Positions 1-5,443 of a DNA stretch of 5,443 bases are shown in pieces. The number at the start of each line of letters is the position of its first letter. The stretch's first letter is position 1. The translations under genes and the position numbers were made by a program. The DNA is taken from the NCBI GenBank assembly GCA_949286775.1, contig CASEDW010000079.1:1-5443 (forward strand), read 5' to 3'. The notes beneath the pieces were generated by a model. The model ran no database searches, was not told the origin of the DNA, and was given only the letters and a program-made list of their open reading frames with translations. This stretch comes from an uncultured Eubacteriales bacterium (GTDB lineage: Bacteria; Bacillota; Clostridia; Lachnospirales; Lachnospiraceae).

Positions 1-39
1 AGACTGTGGGGCGATTATGAAAGCGTTCAGGAGGTGTGA
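1..39 (+). CDS. 3' end of an unidentified upstream gene (partial)
   Basis: The frame starting at base 1 is open and reads RLWGDYESVQEV followed by TGA at 37-39. The other two forward frames either stop earlier or run as a shadow into the next gene. The stop lies inside the ribosome binding region of the next gene, two bases before its ATG, which is typical of translationally coupled operon genes. Twelve residues are too few to identify a family. Because the next gene encodes an electron-transfer iron-sulfur protein, a flavin or other redox catalytic subunit is a reasonable guess, but only that. That this is a real gene end rather than a chance open frame is inferred from its position. Confidence 0.5.
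   Translation, partial: RLWGDYESVQEV
29..34 (+). promoter_or_regulatory. Ribosome binding site AGGAGG that fixes the start of the NuoF-like gene
   Basis: A full AGGAGG lies 7 bases before the ATG at 42. A GTG at 36 is in the same frame and would add two residues, but it sits directly against the AGGAGG and could not be used with normal spacing. The ATG at 42 is therefore the start. Confidence 0.85.
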
Positions 40-41
40 TA

Positions 42-1244
42 ATGACAGCAATAAGAAATCTGACGATTGAAGACATAGAAAAAGCGGACATCAGAGATTA
101 TGGAATGTACACAGATTCGTTGGCGGAAAAAATAAAGGAATATAATGCCGGCGGAAATGGTGATGATGCGGCGATTGTAGCGGCTCTCAACAATTTTGAC
201 GGCTCTTATGAGCTTCTTAAGGCGCTGAAAGATAAATGCGAGAGTATATGCGCGGGAATAGAAAAGATCGCAAAGCTTATTAAAGCTAAAAAAAGATTTG
301 TATATCTTCCGGAAGGGTGCGAAAGTTTCGCGAAGTGTCTGGAAAAATACGCAGGCAAAGATTTGATAATAGAATACGGAATCGTTCCTGTAAGAGAGCA
401 TAGAAAAAGTCTGATTCTTCACCTTGAAACAGCAAGAAAAGCAGGCGATCTGGCTCTTGGAAATGATTATGACAATACGCCTGTGAAAATAGAGGAAATC
501 GGCGGCGAGGCGAAGACTGTTTTTGAAATGGCTTATGTGCCCTATGGAAAAAAACTGTCACAGCTTGCGGATGTTGACAAAGAACAGGTTAAATATGTAA
601 AAGCCGCAGGCCGTTTGAAAGACGCCGATTATCTGGAGACAATCATCGAAAAAGACATGCCTTTGGGAGACGGAGTGATCAGAATTTATGACACGACATG
701 CTGTATTGTAGATCAGGTACAAAAGGACGTAAAGGCAAACAGAAGCAGATCATGCGGAAAATGCACATTCTGCAGAGAGGGTCTTGCTCAGCAGGATATG
801 AGACTTGACGAGATAGAGGATAAAGCGGGCGTATTAAGAGCTCTCGATGTGATGAAAAAGATCGGCGAGAGTATGGTTTACAGCACCCAATGCTCGATCG
901 GCGAGTTTTCGGGACTTGAAGCGGCTGATTCGATAGATATGTTCCGCGAAGAGTATGAGGCTCATATAAAGAAAAAATACTGTCCGACAGGAGCATGCAA
1001 ATCCTTTATCAGAATGTACGTTGATCCGAGAAAATGCGACGGATGTATGGTATGCCTTAAAGCGTGTCCGGATAATTGTATCGAAGGAATGGAAGGCTAT
1101 ATCCACATCATAGAGGACGATTACTGCTCAAAATGTGACCGCTGTATAGAAGTATGTCCTCAGAACGCGATCGTGAAAACGATAGAAAAAGCTCCGGCAC
1201 TGCCTGATCGAATGACGAAAGTCGGAAGGTTTAAGAGATATTGA
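42..1244 (+). CDS. NuoF/HydB-like iron-sulfur electron-transfer protein with C-terminal 2x[4Fe-4S] ferredoxin domain, no visible FMN/NADH loop
   Basis: This 400-residue protein resembles the C-terminal two thirds of NuoF-type subunits of NADH dehydrogenases and HydB/HndC-type hydrogenase subunits. Residues about 120-180 align by eye with the NVET/SLBB region (LHLETARKAGDLA, then VPYGKKLSQLAD). Residues 236-248 carry the hallmark SRSCGKCTFCREG; C238, C241, C244 and distal C284 match the N3 4Fe-4S ligands. A CPTGAC segment (314-319) precedes two classical clusters, C332/C335/C338/C342 and C362/C365/C368/C372, as in HydB/HndC. The N-terminal ~120 residues lack the glycine-rich FMN/NADH motif (GRGGxGFPTG type) and the NADEGDPG-like motif of true NuoF. 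It is also much shorter than HydB, with no thioredoxin-like domain. No signal peptide or membrane segment is seen, so it should be a cytoplasmic electron relay, probably feeding or draining a redox partner encoded upstream. The partner is unknown. The iron-sulfur assignment is firm; the physiological role is inference. Confidence 0.85.
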   Translation: MTAIRNLTIEDIEKADIRDYGMYTDSLAEKIKEYNAGGNGDDAAIVAALNNFDGSYELLKALKDKCESICAGIEKIAKLIKAKKRFVYLPEGCESFAKCLEKYAGKDLIIEYGIVPVREHRKSLILHLETARKAGDLALGNDYDNTPVKIEEIGGEAKTVFEMAYVPYGKKLSQLADVDKEQVKYVKAAGRLKDADYLETIIEKDMPLGDGVIRIYDTTCCIVDQVQKDVKANRSRSCGKCTFCREGLAQQDMRLDEIEDKAGVLRALDVMKKIGESMVYSTQCSIGEFSGLEAADSIDMFREEYEAHIKKKYCPTGACKSFIRMYVDPRKCDGCMVCLKACPDNCIEGMEGYIHIIEDDYCSKCDRCIEVCPQNAIVKTIEKAPALPDRMTKVGRFKRY

Positions 1245-1275
1245 TTAAATTGTGAAACAGGAAGAGAGAACAGTT

Positions 1276-1638
1276 ATGCGCAGTAATAAAGAGATTGTAA
1301 AAGAATTTTACGAAAAAGTCTTCAATGGATGGGATGTTTCGGCAGTTGATGAGTATATGAGGGACGACTACAAACAGCACTCGCCGGGAGTTGCCCAAGG
1401 TAAAAAAGGATTCATGGGCTTTATTACCGAATTTGTAAAGAAAAAACCTCATGCGGAAATTGTTAAAATTCTTGAAGACGAAGATATGGTCTGCATATTC
1501 TTCAGGTGTTCATTTGCGGACGGAACAGTTGCTAAAGTGTTTGATATGTATCGTTTGCAGGACGGAAAGCTGGCAGAGCATTGGGATTGTACAATGCGCG
1601 TGGACAATATGAACGTTGAAAATGATCAGTTCTATTGA
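1276..1638 (+). CDS. SnoaL-like / NTF2-fold small protein (ester cyclase type)
   Basis: This is a 120-residue protein. NKEIVKEFYEKVFNGWD near the N terminus, YKQHSPGVAQGKKGF (32-46) and DGKLAEHWDCTM (97-108) are the usual landmarks of SnoaL-like polyketide-cyclase/ester-cyclase relatives: first helix, the QH(N/S)P-x-G turn, and the final EHWD strand. The length suits a single alpha+beta barrel domain. Members have very varied roles (isomerase, cyclase, hydrolase, ligand binding), so no substrate is assigned. A GTG at 1252 is in frame, but nothing resembling a ribosome binding site precedes it. The ATG at 1276 follows a purine-rich GGAAGAGAGA and gives the family's usual N terminus, so it is preferred. 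The gene begins 31 bases after the NuoF-like gene on the same strand and is followed by an intrinsic terminator, so it is probably the last gene of that operon. Confidence 0.8.
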   Translation: MRSNKEIVKEFYEKVFNGWDVSAVDEYMRDDYKQHSPGVAQGKKGFMGFITEFVKKKPHAEIVKILEDEDMVCIFFRCSFADGTVAKVFDMYRLQDGKLAEHWDCTMRVDNMNVENDQFY

Positions 1639-1682
1639 TGGTCATTTACTAAGAGGGTATCGTTAAACAGATGGTTTTAGAA

Positions 1683-1723
1683 GGGGGTCGGCGTATCATA
1701 GTGCGCCGGCTCTTTCCTTTTTT
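1683..1723 (+). terminator. Intrinsic (rho-independent) terminator of the NuoF-like/SnoaL operon
   Basis: The arms GTCGGCGTA (1687-1695) and TGCGCCGGC (1702-1710) pair over 9 bp, two of them G-U, around a 6-base loop TCATAG. G-U and G-C pairs between the preceding G run (1683-1686) and the start of the pyrimidine tract can extend the stem. It is followed at once by TCTTTCCTTTTTT (1711-1723). It lies 45 bases after the SnoaL-like stop and before the next promoter, so it separates two transcription units. Confidence 0.85.
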
Positions 1724-1746
1724 GAGGGTAAAAGAAAGATTATTCA

Positions 1747-1793
1747 AATACTTTTGCAAAACACTAAAAAAAAGTATTGACAAAATGTGTTTT
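1747..1793. repeat. Two interleaved perfect inverted repeats over the -35 region (possible operator)
   Basis: Repeat one is AATACTTTT (1747-1755) with AAAAGTATT (1770-1778), 9 bp perfect with a 14-base spacer. Repeat two is AAAACAC (1758-1764) with GTGTTTT (1787-1793), 7 bp perfect with a 22-base spacer. The arms alternate (1, 2, 1', 2'). The second arm of repeat one covers the first two bases of the -35 box, and the second arm of repeat two lies in the promoter spacer. The placement suits a repressor or activator site, but the region is AT-rich and chance repeats are possible. No known regulator motif is recognised. Confidence 0.35.
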
Positions 1794-1805
1794 ATGAAAG
1801 ATAAT
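1777..1805 (+). promoter_or_regulatory. Sigma-A type promoter of the binding-protein/permease operon
   Basis: The -35 box TTGACA (1777-1782) is perfect. A 17-base spacer leads to GATAAT (1800-1805), which matches TATAAT at five of six positions. Runs of A and T lie upstream of the -35 box. Transcription would start near 1811-1813, leaving a leader of about 115 bases before the ATG at 1927. The match to consensus predicts a strong promoter unless it is repressed. Confidence 0.85.
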
Positions 1806-1819
1806 CTAAACTATAAAAA

Positions 1820-1887
1820 GATGACAAAAACGTCCGATAAATTTAAATACGTTTGTGTAAAATTTATAAAAGACGGAAACTGTCATC
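1820..1887 (+). promoter_or_regulatory. Nested hairpin in the 5' leader of the solute-binding protein gene
   Basis: Three sets of complementary arms are nested. The outer set is GATGACA (1820-1826) with TGTCATC (1881-1887). The middle set is TCCG (1833-1836) with CGGA (1874-1877), or alternatively CGTC (1831-1834) with GACG (1872-1875). The inner set is ATAAATTT (1837-1844) with AAATTTAT (1860-1867), around a 15-base loop. All Watson-Crick pairs are perfect; the tiers are separated by A-rich internal loops. No T tract follows, so it is not a terminator in this form, and the ribosome binding site at about 1913-1925 lies outside it. It could stabilise the mRNA or bind a regulator. It matches no riboswitch class I know. 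Confidence 0.5.
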
Positions 1888-1926
1888 GTAACAACGTCAT
1901 ATCATTTTAAAGAAAGGGAAGGAAGC

Positions 1927-3627
1927 ATGAAAAAAAGATTATTTAAGAAAATCTGTGCTGGTACTTTGATTGCAGCAATGGCAGTTTCTCTCGGCGCTTG
2001 CGGCAGCAGCGATCAGCCAAGCGAAGAGCAGAGCAGCTCGACAGAGCAGACAAGTACAGCAAGCGGATCAACAGGAGAAGAGTCATCATCAGGTCAGATC
2101 ACAAGCGTATCTGATATCGAAATCAACGAAGTAGGAACAGATGCGACAGGTCATGAAGGCGAGGAAGCTCCTGAAGGAATTCAGGAAGGTACAGTTCTCA
2201 ACTACTGGACAAACTACGATGTTCCAAAATATTGTCCTTGGATGGATAACAGAGCGGCCGTACTTACATACCAGGTTTACTCAAACCTTCTTGTAAAGAA
2301 TAAAGGAAACAGCGAGGATATCGTATGTGATATCGCTGAATCTTATGAGGTTTCTGACGACGGCCTTGTATGGACATTCAAAATCCGTGAAGATGCGAAA
2401 TTCAGCGACGGATGTGCAGTAGAGGCAGGAGACTTTGTTGCTACATGGGATGTTATGCAGGAGTATCAGCCACGTCCATTAGCAAACGTTGAATCATATG
2501 AAGCGGTTGATGCGCATACATTGGTTGTAACACTCAAAACAGCAGACCCGACATTTATCTACGGTCTTCCTACACAGAGAACATATGGCGTTGTATGTAG
2601 CGAAGAGCTGGAAAAATACGGTCCTGAAGATAACAGATCGGCAGTCGGCGCAGGTCCTTTCTATATAGAAAGCTATGATTCAGGAAAACAGTACGTATTG
2701 AAAGCAATAGAAGATTACTGGAATACAGACCTTCAGGCACATATCGAAACAGTAAATATCCAGGTTATTGCTGATGAAAATACAGCTCTTATGGGACTTA
2801 TGAACGGTTCTATCAATATCATGAATACAGTTGATATTGAAGTTATGAACAACGTTGTAGATAACGGCCTCAATCTTGCCCTTGTTACAGACCGTGAGAA
2901 TCCATTCTGGTTCAACGCTCGTCAGGTTGAGATCTTCAAAGATCCTGTAGTTCGTGAGGCTCTTTGCCATATGGTTAACTGGGATGAGCTTTCAGCGCTT
3001 GTTTACGACGGACTTTATCCTCATCCAAACAGCTACTTTACAGGTCCTGAAGCACCTGAGTTTTCAGACAAATATACTTATGATCCGGAACTTGGTATTC
3101 AGATGTTAGAAGATGCAGGATACGCCCTTGAGGATATCAAATTTGAAATACTTGCGGATCCTGACTTTACAAACCTCAATGTCGCTCTTGTACAGCAGTT
3201 CAACGACCTTGGACTTACAAATGTTACAACACAGACATATGACGGAGCTACATGCTACGGTATGCTTAAAGCCGGAACATATGATATGTTCCCTGTTCAC
3301 AACGGATATTCACAGGATACTCCGCTTGATGTATTTACAATGGGACTTATCGAAGGCGGAACACAGCCTGTAATGTTCCTTAAAGACATCGATGAGGCAG
3401 CATATGAAGAGGCAGTAGGATATTACGAAGCAGCAGAATCATCTTCAACACTTGAAGAGTACAGAGAAAACATAACAGCACTTGAAAACCTTGTACAGGA
3501 ACAGTGCCTTGCACTTGGCGGACTTCAGGTTGTTAGAGGATTTGCATTTACAAACGATGTACGCGGAGCATACATTGCACCGGAATCAGCAGAAATTCAG
3601 ATGTCATATCTGTATTTTGCAGAATAA
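1927..3627 (+). CDS. Opp/Dpp-type ABC transporter solute-binding lipoprotein (SBP family 5)
   Basis: This is the extracytoplasmic receptor of an ABC importer, 566 residues, normal for the family. A lipoprotein signal peptide (basic MKKRLFKK, hydrophobic core, lipobox LGAC) predicts lipidation at C25. A Ser/Glu/Thr-rich linker follows to about residue 60. The family-5 fold shows in AESYEVSDDGLVWTFKIRED with FSDG (137-162), the GAGPFYIESY segment (241-250) that matches the usual GTGPY/F motif, and EDYW (262-265). Purine-rich AAAGGGAAGGAAG just before the ATG supports the start. It has its own strong promoter and a structured leader, and lies ahead of two matching permease genes. The mature part holds seven cysteines besides C25 (103, 134, 163, 224, 347, 443, 527), unusually many for such a protein, in line with an anaerobe. 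Substrate is undecided: oligopeptide, dipeptide, metal chelate and other family-5 ligands remain possible. Confidence 0.93.
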   Translation: MKKRLFKKICAGTLIAAMAVSLGACGSSDQPSEEQSSSTEQTSTASGSTGEESSSGQITSVSDIEINEVGTDATGHEGEEAPEGIQEGTVLNYWTNYDVPKYCPWMDNRAAVLTYQVYSNLLVKNKGNSEDIVCDIAESYEVSDDGLVWTFKIREDAKFSDGCAVEAGDFVATWDVMQEYQPRPLANVESYEAVDAHTLVVTLKTADPTFIYGLPTQRTYGVVCSEELEKYGPEDNRSAVGAGPFYIESYDSGKQYVLKAIEDYWNTDLQAHIETVNIQVIADENTALMGLMNGSINIMNTVDIEVMNNVVDNGLNLALVTDRENPFWFNARQVEIFKDPVVREALCHMVNWDELSALVYDGLYPHPNSYFTGPEAPEFSDKYTYDPELGIQMLEDAGYALEDIKFEILADPDFTNLNVALVQQFNDLGLTNVTTQTYDGATCYGMLKAGTYDMFPVHNGYSQDTPLDVFTMGLIEGGTQPVMFLKDIDEAAYEEAVGYYEAAESSSTLEEYRENITALENLVQEQCLALGGLQVVRGFAFTNDVRGAYIAPESAEIQMSYLYFAE

Positions 3628-3660
3628 TCATTTCGTAAAATTAAATAAGAAGTGAACTTA

Positions 3661-3691
3661 GTGGCTGACTGAATATCTTTCAGTCAGCCAC
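3661..3691 (+). repeat. Perfect 13-bp intercistronic hairpin between binding protein and permease genes
   Basis: GTGGCTGACTGAA (3661-3673) and TTCAGTCAGCCAC (3679-3691) are exact reverse complements around the 5-base loop TATCT. The hairpin starts 33 bases after the binding-protein stop and ends 44 bases before the permease start. What follows is CGCTGATGTAAGAG, with no T tract, so it should not be an efficient intrinsic terminator. In many binding-protein-dependent importers a stem-loop at this place protects the upstream mRNA from 3' decay, so that the receptor is made in excess over the membrane subunits. That role is inferred here. Confidence 0.8.
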
Positions 3692-3724
3692 CGCTGATGT
3701 AAGAGAAACAATTCAAAAATAATC

Positions 3725-3729
3725 GGAGG
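3725..3729 (+). promoter_or_regulatory. Ribosome binding site GGAGG that decides the oppB-like start
   Basis: GGAGG ends directly before an in-frame ATG at 3730, which is too close for initiation. The second ATG at 3736 has a 6-base spacing and is the likely start. Confidence 0.75.
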
Positions 3730-3735
3730 ATGATT

Positions 3736-4710
3736 ATGGCGAAATTTATTATTAAACGAATCATAATGGTTCCGTTTTTGCTGTTGGCAATATCAATTCT
3801 CATATTTTTCCTGTTGAAACTTTCGCCGGCTGATCCTGTTTTAAACATGCTCCCGGCTCAGTATACACAGGAACAGTATGACGCTAAGGCGGAACAGTTT
3901 GGCTTGGATAAATCAAATCCTGAACAGTATATCAATTGGCTGGGCGACGCGATCAGAGGCGATTTTGGTATATCTTATAAGACATCTGCTCCTGTTGCGG
4001 ATGAAATCGCTCTCAGAGTTCCTGTCAGCTTACAGCTTTCAATTATTACCACCATCATTCTGGTTGCTATCGGCATTCCGATGGGTGTTATGTGTGCCGT
4101 TAAGCAATATTCGGTTTTTGACAATGTTGTAAACGTCATATCAAAATTCCTGGCGTCAATACCCGGCTTCTGGTTAGGTATGATGCTTATCCTCGTTTTT
4201 TCAGTAAGACTCGGATGGCTTCCGGCATACGGTATGGACAGCTGGAAAAGCTGGATACTGCCGGTATTTACATTCCTGCTGCCTTATCTCGGACAGTATC
4301 TGAGACAGGTTCGTTCTGCGATGCTGGATTGTATCAGACAGGATTATGTGCGTACGGCAAGAGCAAAAGGAATGAAAGAGCGCACTGTAATTTTCAGAGA
4401 CGCATTTAAGAATGCGCTTTTGCCGATTATTACATTTACCGGCGGAACTTTCGCAACTATGATCGGCGGCGCGGTTATGATCGAGCAGGTATTTGCATTC
4501 CCGGGAATCGGACTTAAAGTACTGGAAGGTATCAACAACCGTGATATGCCTGTTATTCTGGCATGCTGTATGGTTCTTGCGTTGTTCAATATTATTGCTC
4601 AGCTTATTATCGACATCCTCTATGGTGTTGTAGATCCTCGTATCCGCAGTACGTTTGTCGGCAAGAAGAAAAAAAGAGCAGTAGCGGAAGCGAAAGGGGG
4701 TAACGCATAA
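3736..4710 (+). CDS. Opp/Dpp-type ABC transporter permease, OppB/DppB subunit
   Basis: This is one of the two integral membrane subunits of the importer, 324 residues, normal for OppB/DppB. It opens with the typical KFIIKRIIMVPFLLL first membrane helix (about 5-28), followed by an extracytoplasmic domain carrying GDFGIS (75-80). Further hydrophobic segments lie near 97-120, 137-158, 173-188, 227-248 and 272-297, giving about six helices. The EAA loop that contacts the ATPase is clear at 203-230 (DYVRTARAKGMKERTV, then NALLP), and VMIEQVFAFPGIG (247-259) is the conserved family segment. It ends in a basic tail, KKKKR. The ATG at 3730 would add two residues but is too near the ribosome binding site. 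The stop overlaps the next start by one base (TAATG). No promoter is evident between it and the binding-protein gene, so it is probably co-transcribed with it. The symbol is left blank because the ligand class is unknown. Confidence 0.93.
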   Translation: MAKFIIKRIIMVPFLLLAISILIFFLLKLSPADPVLNMLPAQYTQEQYDAKAEQFGLDKSNPEQYINWLGDAIRGDFGISYKTSAPVADEIALRVPVSLQLSIITTIILVAIGIPMGVMCAVKQYSVFDNVVNVISKFLASIPGFWLGMMLILVFSVRLGWLPAYGMDSWKSWILPVFTFLLPYLGQYLRQVRSAMLDCIRQDYVRTARAKGMKERTVIFRDAFKNALLPIITFTGGTFATMIGGAVMIEQVFAFPGIGLKVLEGINNRDMPVILACCMVLALFNIIAQLIIDILYGVVDPRIRSTFVGKKKKRAVAEAKGGNA

Positions 4711-5443
4711 TGTCGTCAAAAGGTTTAAATGCAAGATATAAAAAGCGTGGAATGTGGGCTGAGACATGGGCTCGTTTAAAAACACAGCCCCTGGCTATGG
4801 TTTCTTTAGTATTCGTATTATTTTTGATCTTTTTGGCAGTATTTGCAGATGTGCTGGTGCCATATCAGGAAGCAGTTCAAAATAACGGCCTTGAAAAACT
4901 TTTGCCGCCTCTTACAGAAGGACATTTGCTTGGAACTGACAACCTTGGACGTGATATCCTTGCCAGAATCATACATGGAGCGCGTTCGGCGTTAGAAATC
5001 GGTCTTATTTCAGCCGGAATTTCAATCGTGATCGCTACGTTTTTAGCATGTATCTGCGCGACGGTAGGAGGATGGGCAGACAACATTATCATGCGTATTG
5101 TCGATGTTATCAGCTGTATCCCTCAGCTTGTATTGGCGCTGGCGATTTGCGCGGCTCTTGGAAATGGTATCCCGCAGCTTATTTTGGCACTGTTTATCTC
5201 GGGTATTCCAATGCTGATAAAGATGGTACGTTCAGTGGCGCTGGGCGTTGCCAAAATGGATTATGTGGAAGCAACGACTGCTCTGGGAGCAAAGAGAAGT
5301 TTCATTATTCTCAAACATATCGTTCCAAATCTCGCATCAGTTATTATTATTAACGCAACAGCTCAGGTTTCTATGAACATTATGATGGGCGCGACTCTTG
5401 GATTCGTTGGTCTTGGCGTAAAGGCGCCGACTCCTGAATGGGG
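4710..5443 (+). CDS. Opp/Dpp-type ABC transporter permease, OppC/DppC subunit (partial, 3' end outside window)
   Basis: The frame is open from the ATG at 4710 to the window end, giving 244 residues and part of the next codon. A ribosome binding site AAAGGGGG (4693-4700) lies inside the end of the preceding permease gene, 9 bases before the start. The first membrane helix spans about 28-50. The subfamily hallmark HLLGTDNLGRDILARIIHGA (72-91) is present, as is the EAA loop DYVEATTALGAKRSFIILKH (184-203) with VPNLAS after it. The conserved C-terminal GFVGLGVKAPTPEW is reached just before the edge, so only a few tens of residues (the last membrane helix) should be missing. It pairs with the OppB-like subunit to form the membrane channel. 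The usual OppD/OppF or DppD/DppF ATPase genes would be expected next, outside the window. Confidence 0.93.
   Translation, partial: MSSKGLNARYKKRGMWAETWARLKTQPLAMVSLVFVLFLIFLAVFADVLVPYQEAVQNNGLEKLLPPLTEGHLLGTDNLGRDILARIIHGARSALEIGLISAGISIVIATFLACICATVGGWADNIIMRIVDVISCIPQLVLALAICAALGNGIPQLILALFISGIPMLIKMVRSVALGVAKMDYVEATTALGAKRSFIILKHIVPNLASVIIINATAQVSMNIMMGATLGFVGLGVKAPTPEW

Noticed and set aside
42..1244. Naming the iron-sulfur protein nuoF or hydB outright
   Set aside because: The FMN/NADH-binding motifs that define those subunits are not visible, and no neighbouring NuoE, NuoG or hydrogenase subunit is in the window.
1252..1275. GTG at 1252 as the start of the SnoaL-like gene
   Set aside because: No ribosome binding site precedes it, while the ATG at 1276 has purine-rich sequence upstream and gives the usual family N terminus.
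1881..1893. A possible catabolite-response (cre) site, TGTCATCGTAACA
   Set aside because: It is one base shorter than the cre consensus and mismatched at further positions, so the resemblance is not good enough.
1671..1910. A 79-codon forward open frame in the intergenic region
   Set aside because: It runs straight through the intrinsic terminator and the promoter, has no convincing ribosome binding site, and its product resembles no family. Only its last 29 codons lie in the predicted leader, and these are reported separately as a weak possibility.
3661..3691. Calling the intercistronic hairpin a rho-independent terminator
   Set aside because: No T tract follows the stem; the next bases are mixed (CGCTGATGTAAGAG), and the permease genes downstream have no visible promoter of their own.
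4201..4785. A 194-codon reverse-strand open frame opposite the permease genes
   Set aside because: It lies antisense to two strongly recognised permease genes, its translation shows no family features, and it looks like a shadow of their codon bias.

Overview
The window looks like chromosome from a strictly anaerobic Gram-positive bacterium, probably of class Clostridia and perhaps Lachnospiraceae-like. The evidence is strong AGGAGG-type ribosome binding sites, an AT-rich consensus sigma-A promoter, an intrinsic terminator with a T tract, a lipoprotein-type solute-binding protein rich in cysteines, and a clostridial-type NuoF/HydB-like iron-sulfur protein. The taxonomic call is inference; there is no rRNA or other phylogenetic marker here.

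Left part (1-1723): the 3' end of one redox-type operon. The last 12 codons of an unidentified gene run into the ribosome binding site of a 400-residue iron-sulfur protein. That protein has the NuoF SLBB region, the N3-type 4Fe-4S site and a C-terminal 2x[4Fe-4S] ferredoxin domain, but no recognisable FMN/NADH-binding glycine loop. A small SnoaL/NTF2-like protein follows 31 bases later, and the unit ends at a clear intrinsic terminator (1683-1723).

Middle (1724-1926): a compact regulatory region. It holds a near-consensus promoter (TTGACA, 17-base spacer, GATAAT), two interleaved perfect inverted repeats around the -35 box, and a leader of about 115 bases that can fold into a nested, three-tier hairpin (1820-1887).

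Right part (1927-5443): the start of an Opp/Dpp-type ABC importer operon. It encodes a family-5 solute-binding lipoprotein, then, after a perfect 13-bp intercistronic hairpin without a T tract, an OppB/DppB-type permease and an OppC/DppC-type permease that overlap by one base. The second permease is cut by the window edge; the ATPase genes, if present, would lie beyond it. The ligand (oligopeptide, dipeptide, metal chelate or other) cannot be decided from sequence alone.

I found no mobile element, CRISPR array, tRNA or rRNA. Most of the window is ordinary. The points that deserve a second look are the NuoF-like protein that appears to have lost its own NADH/FMN site, and the structured promoter and leader of the binding-protein gene.
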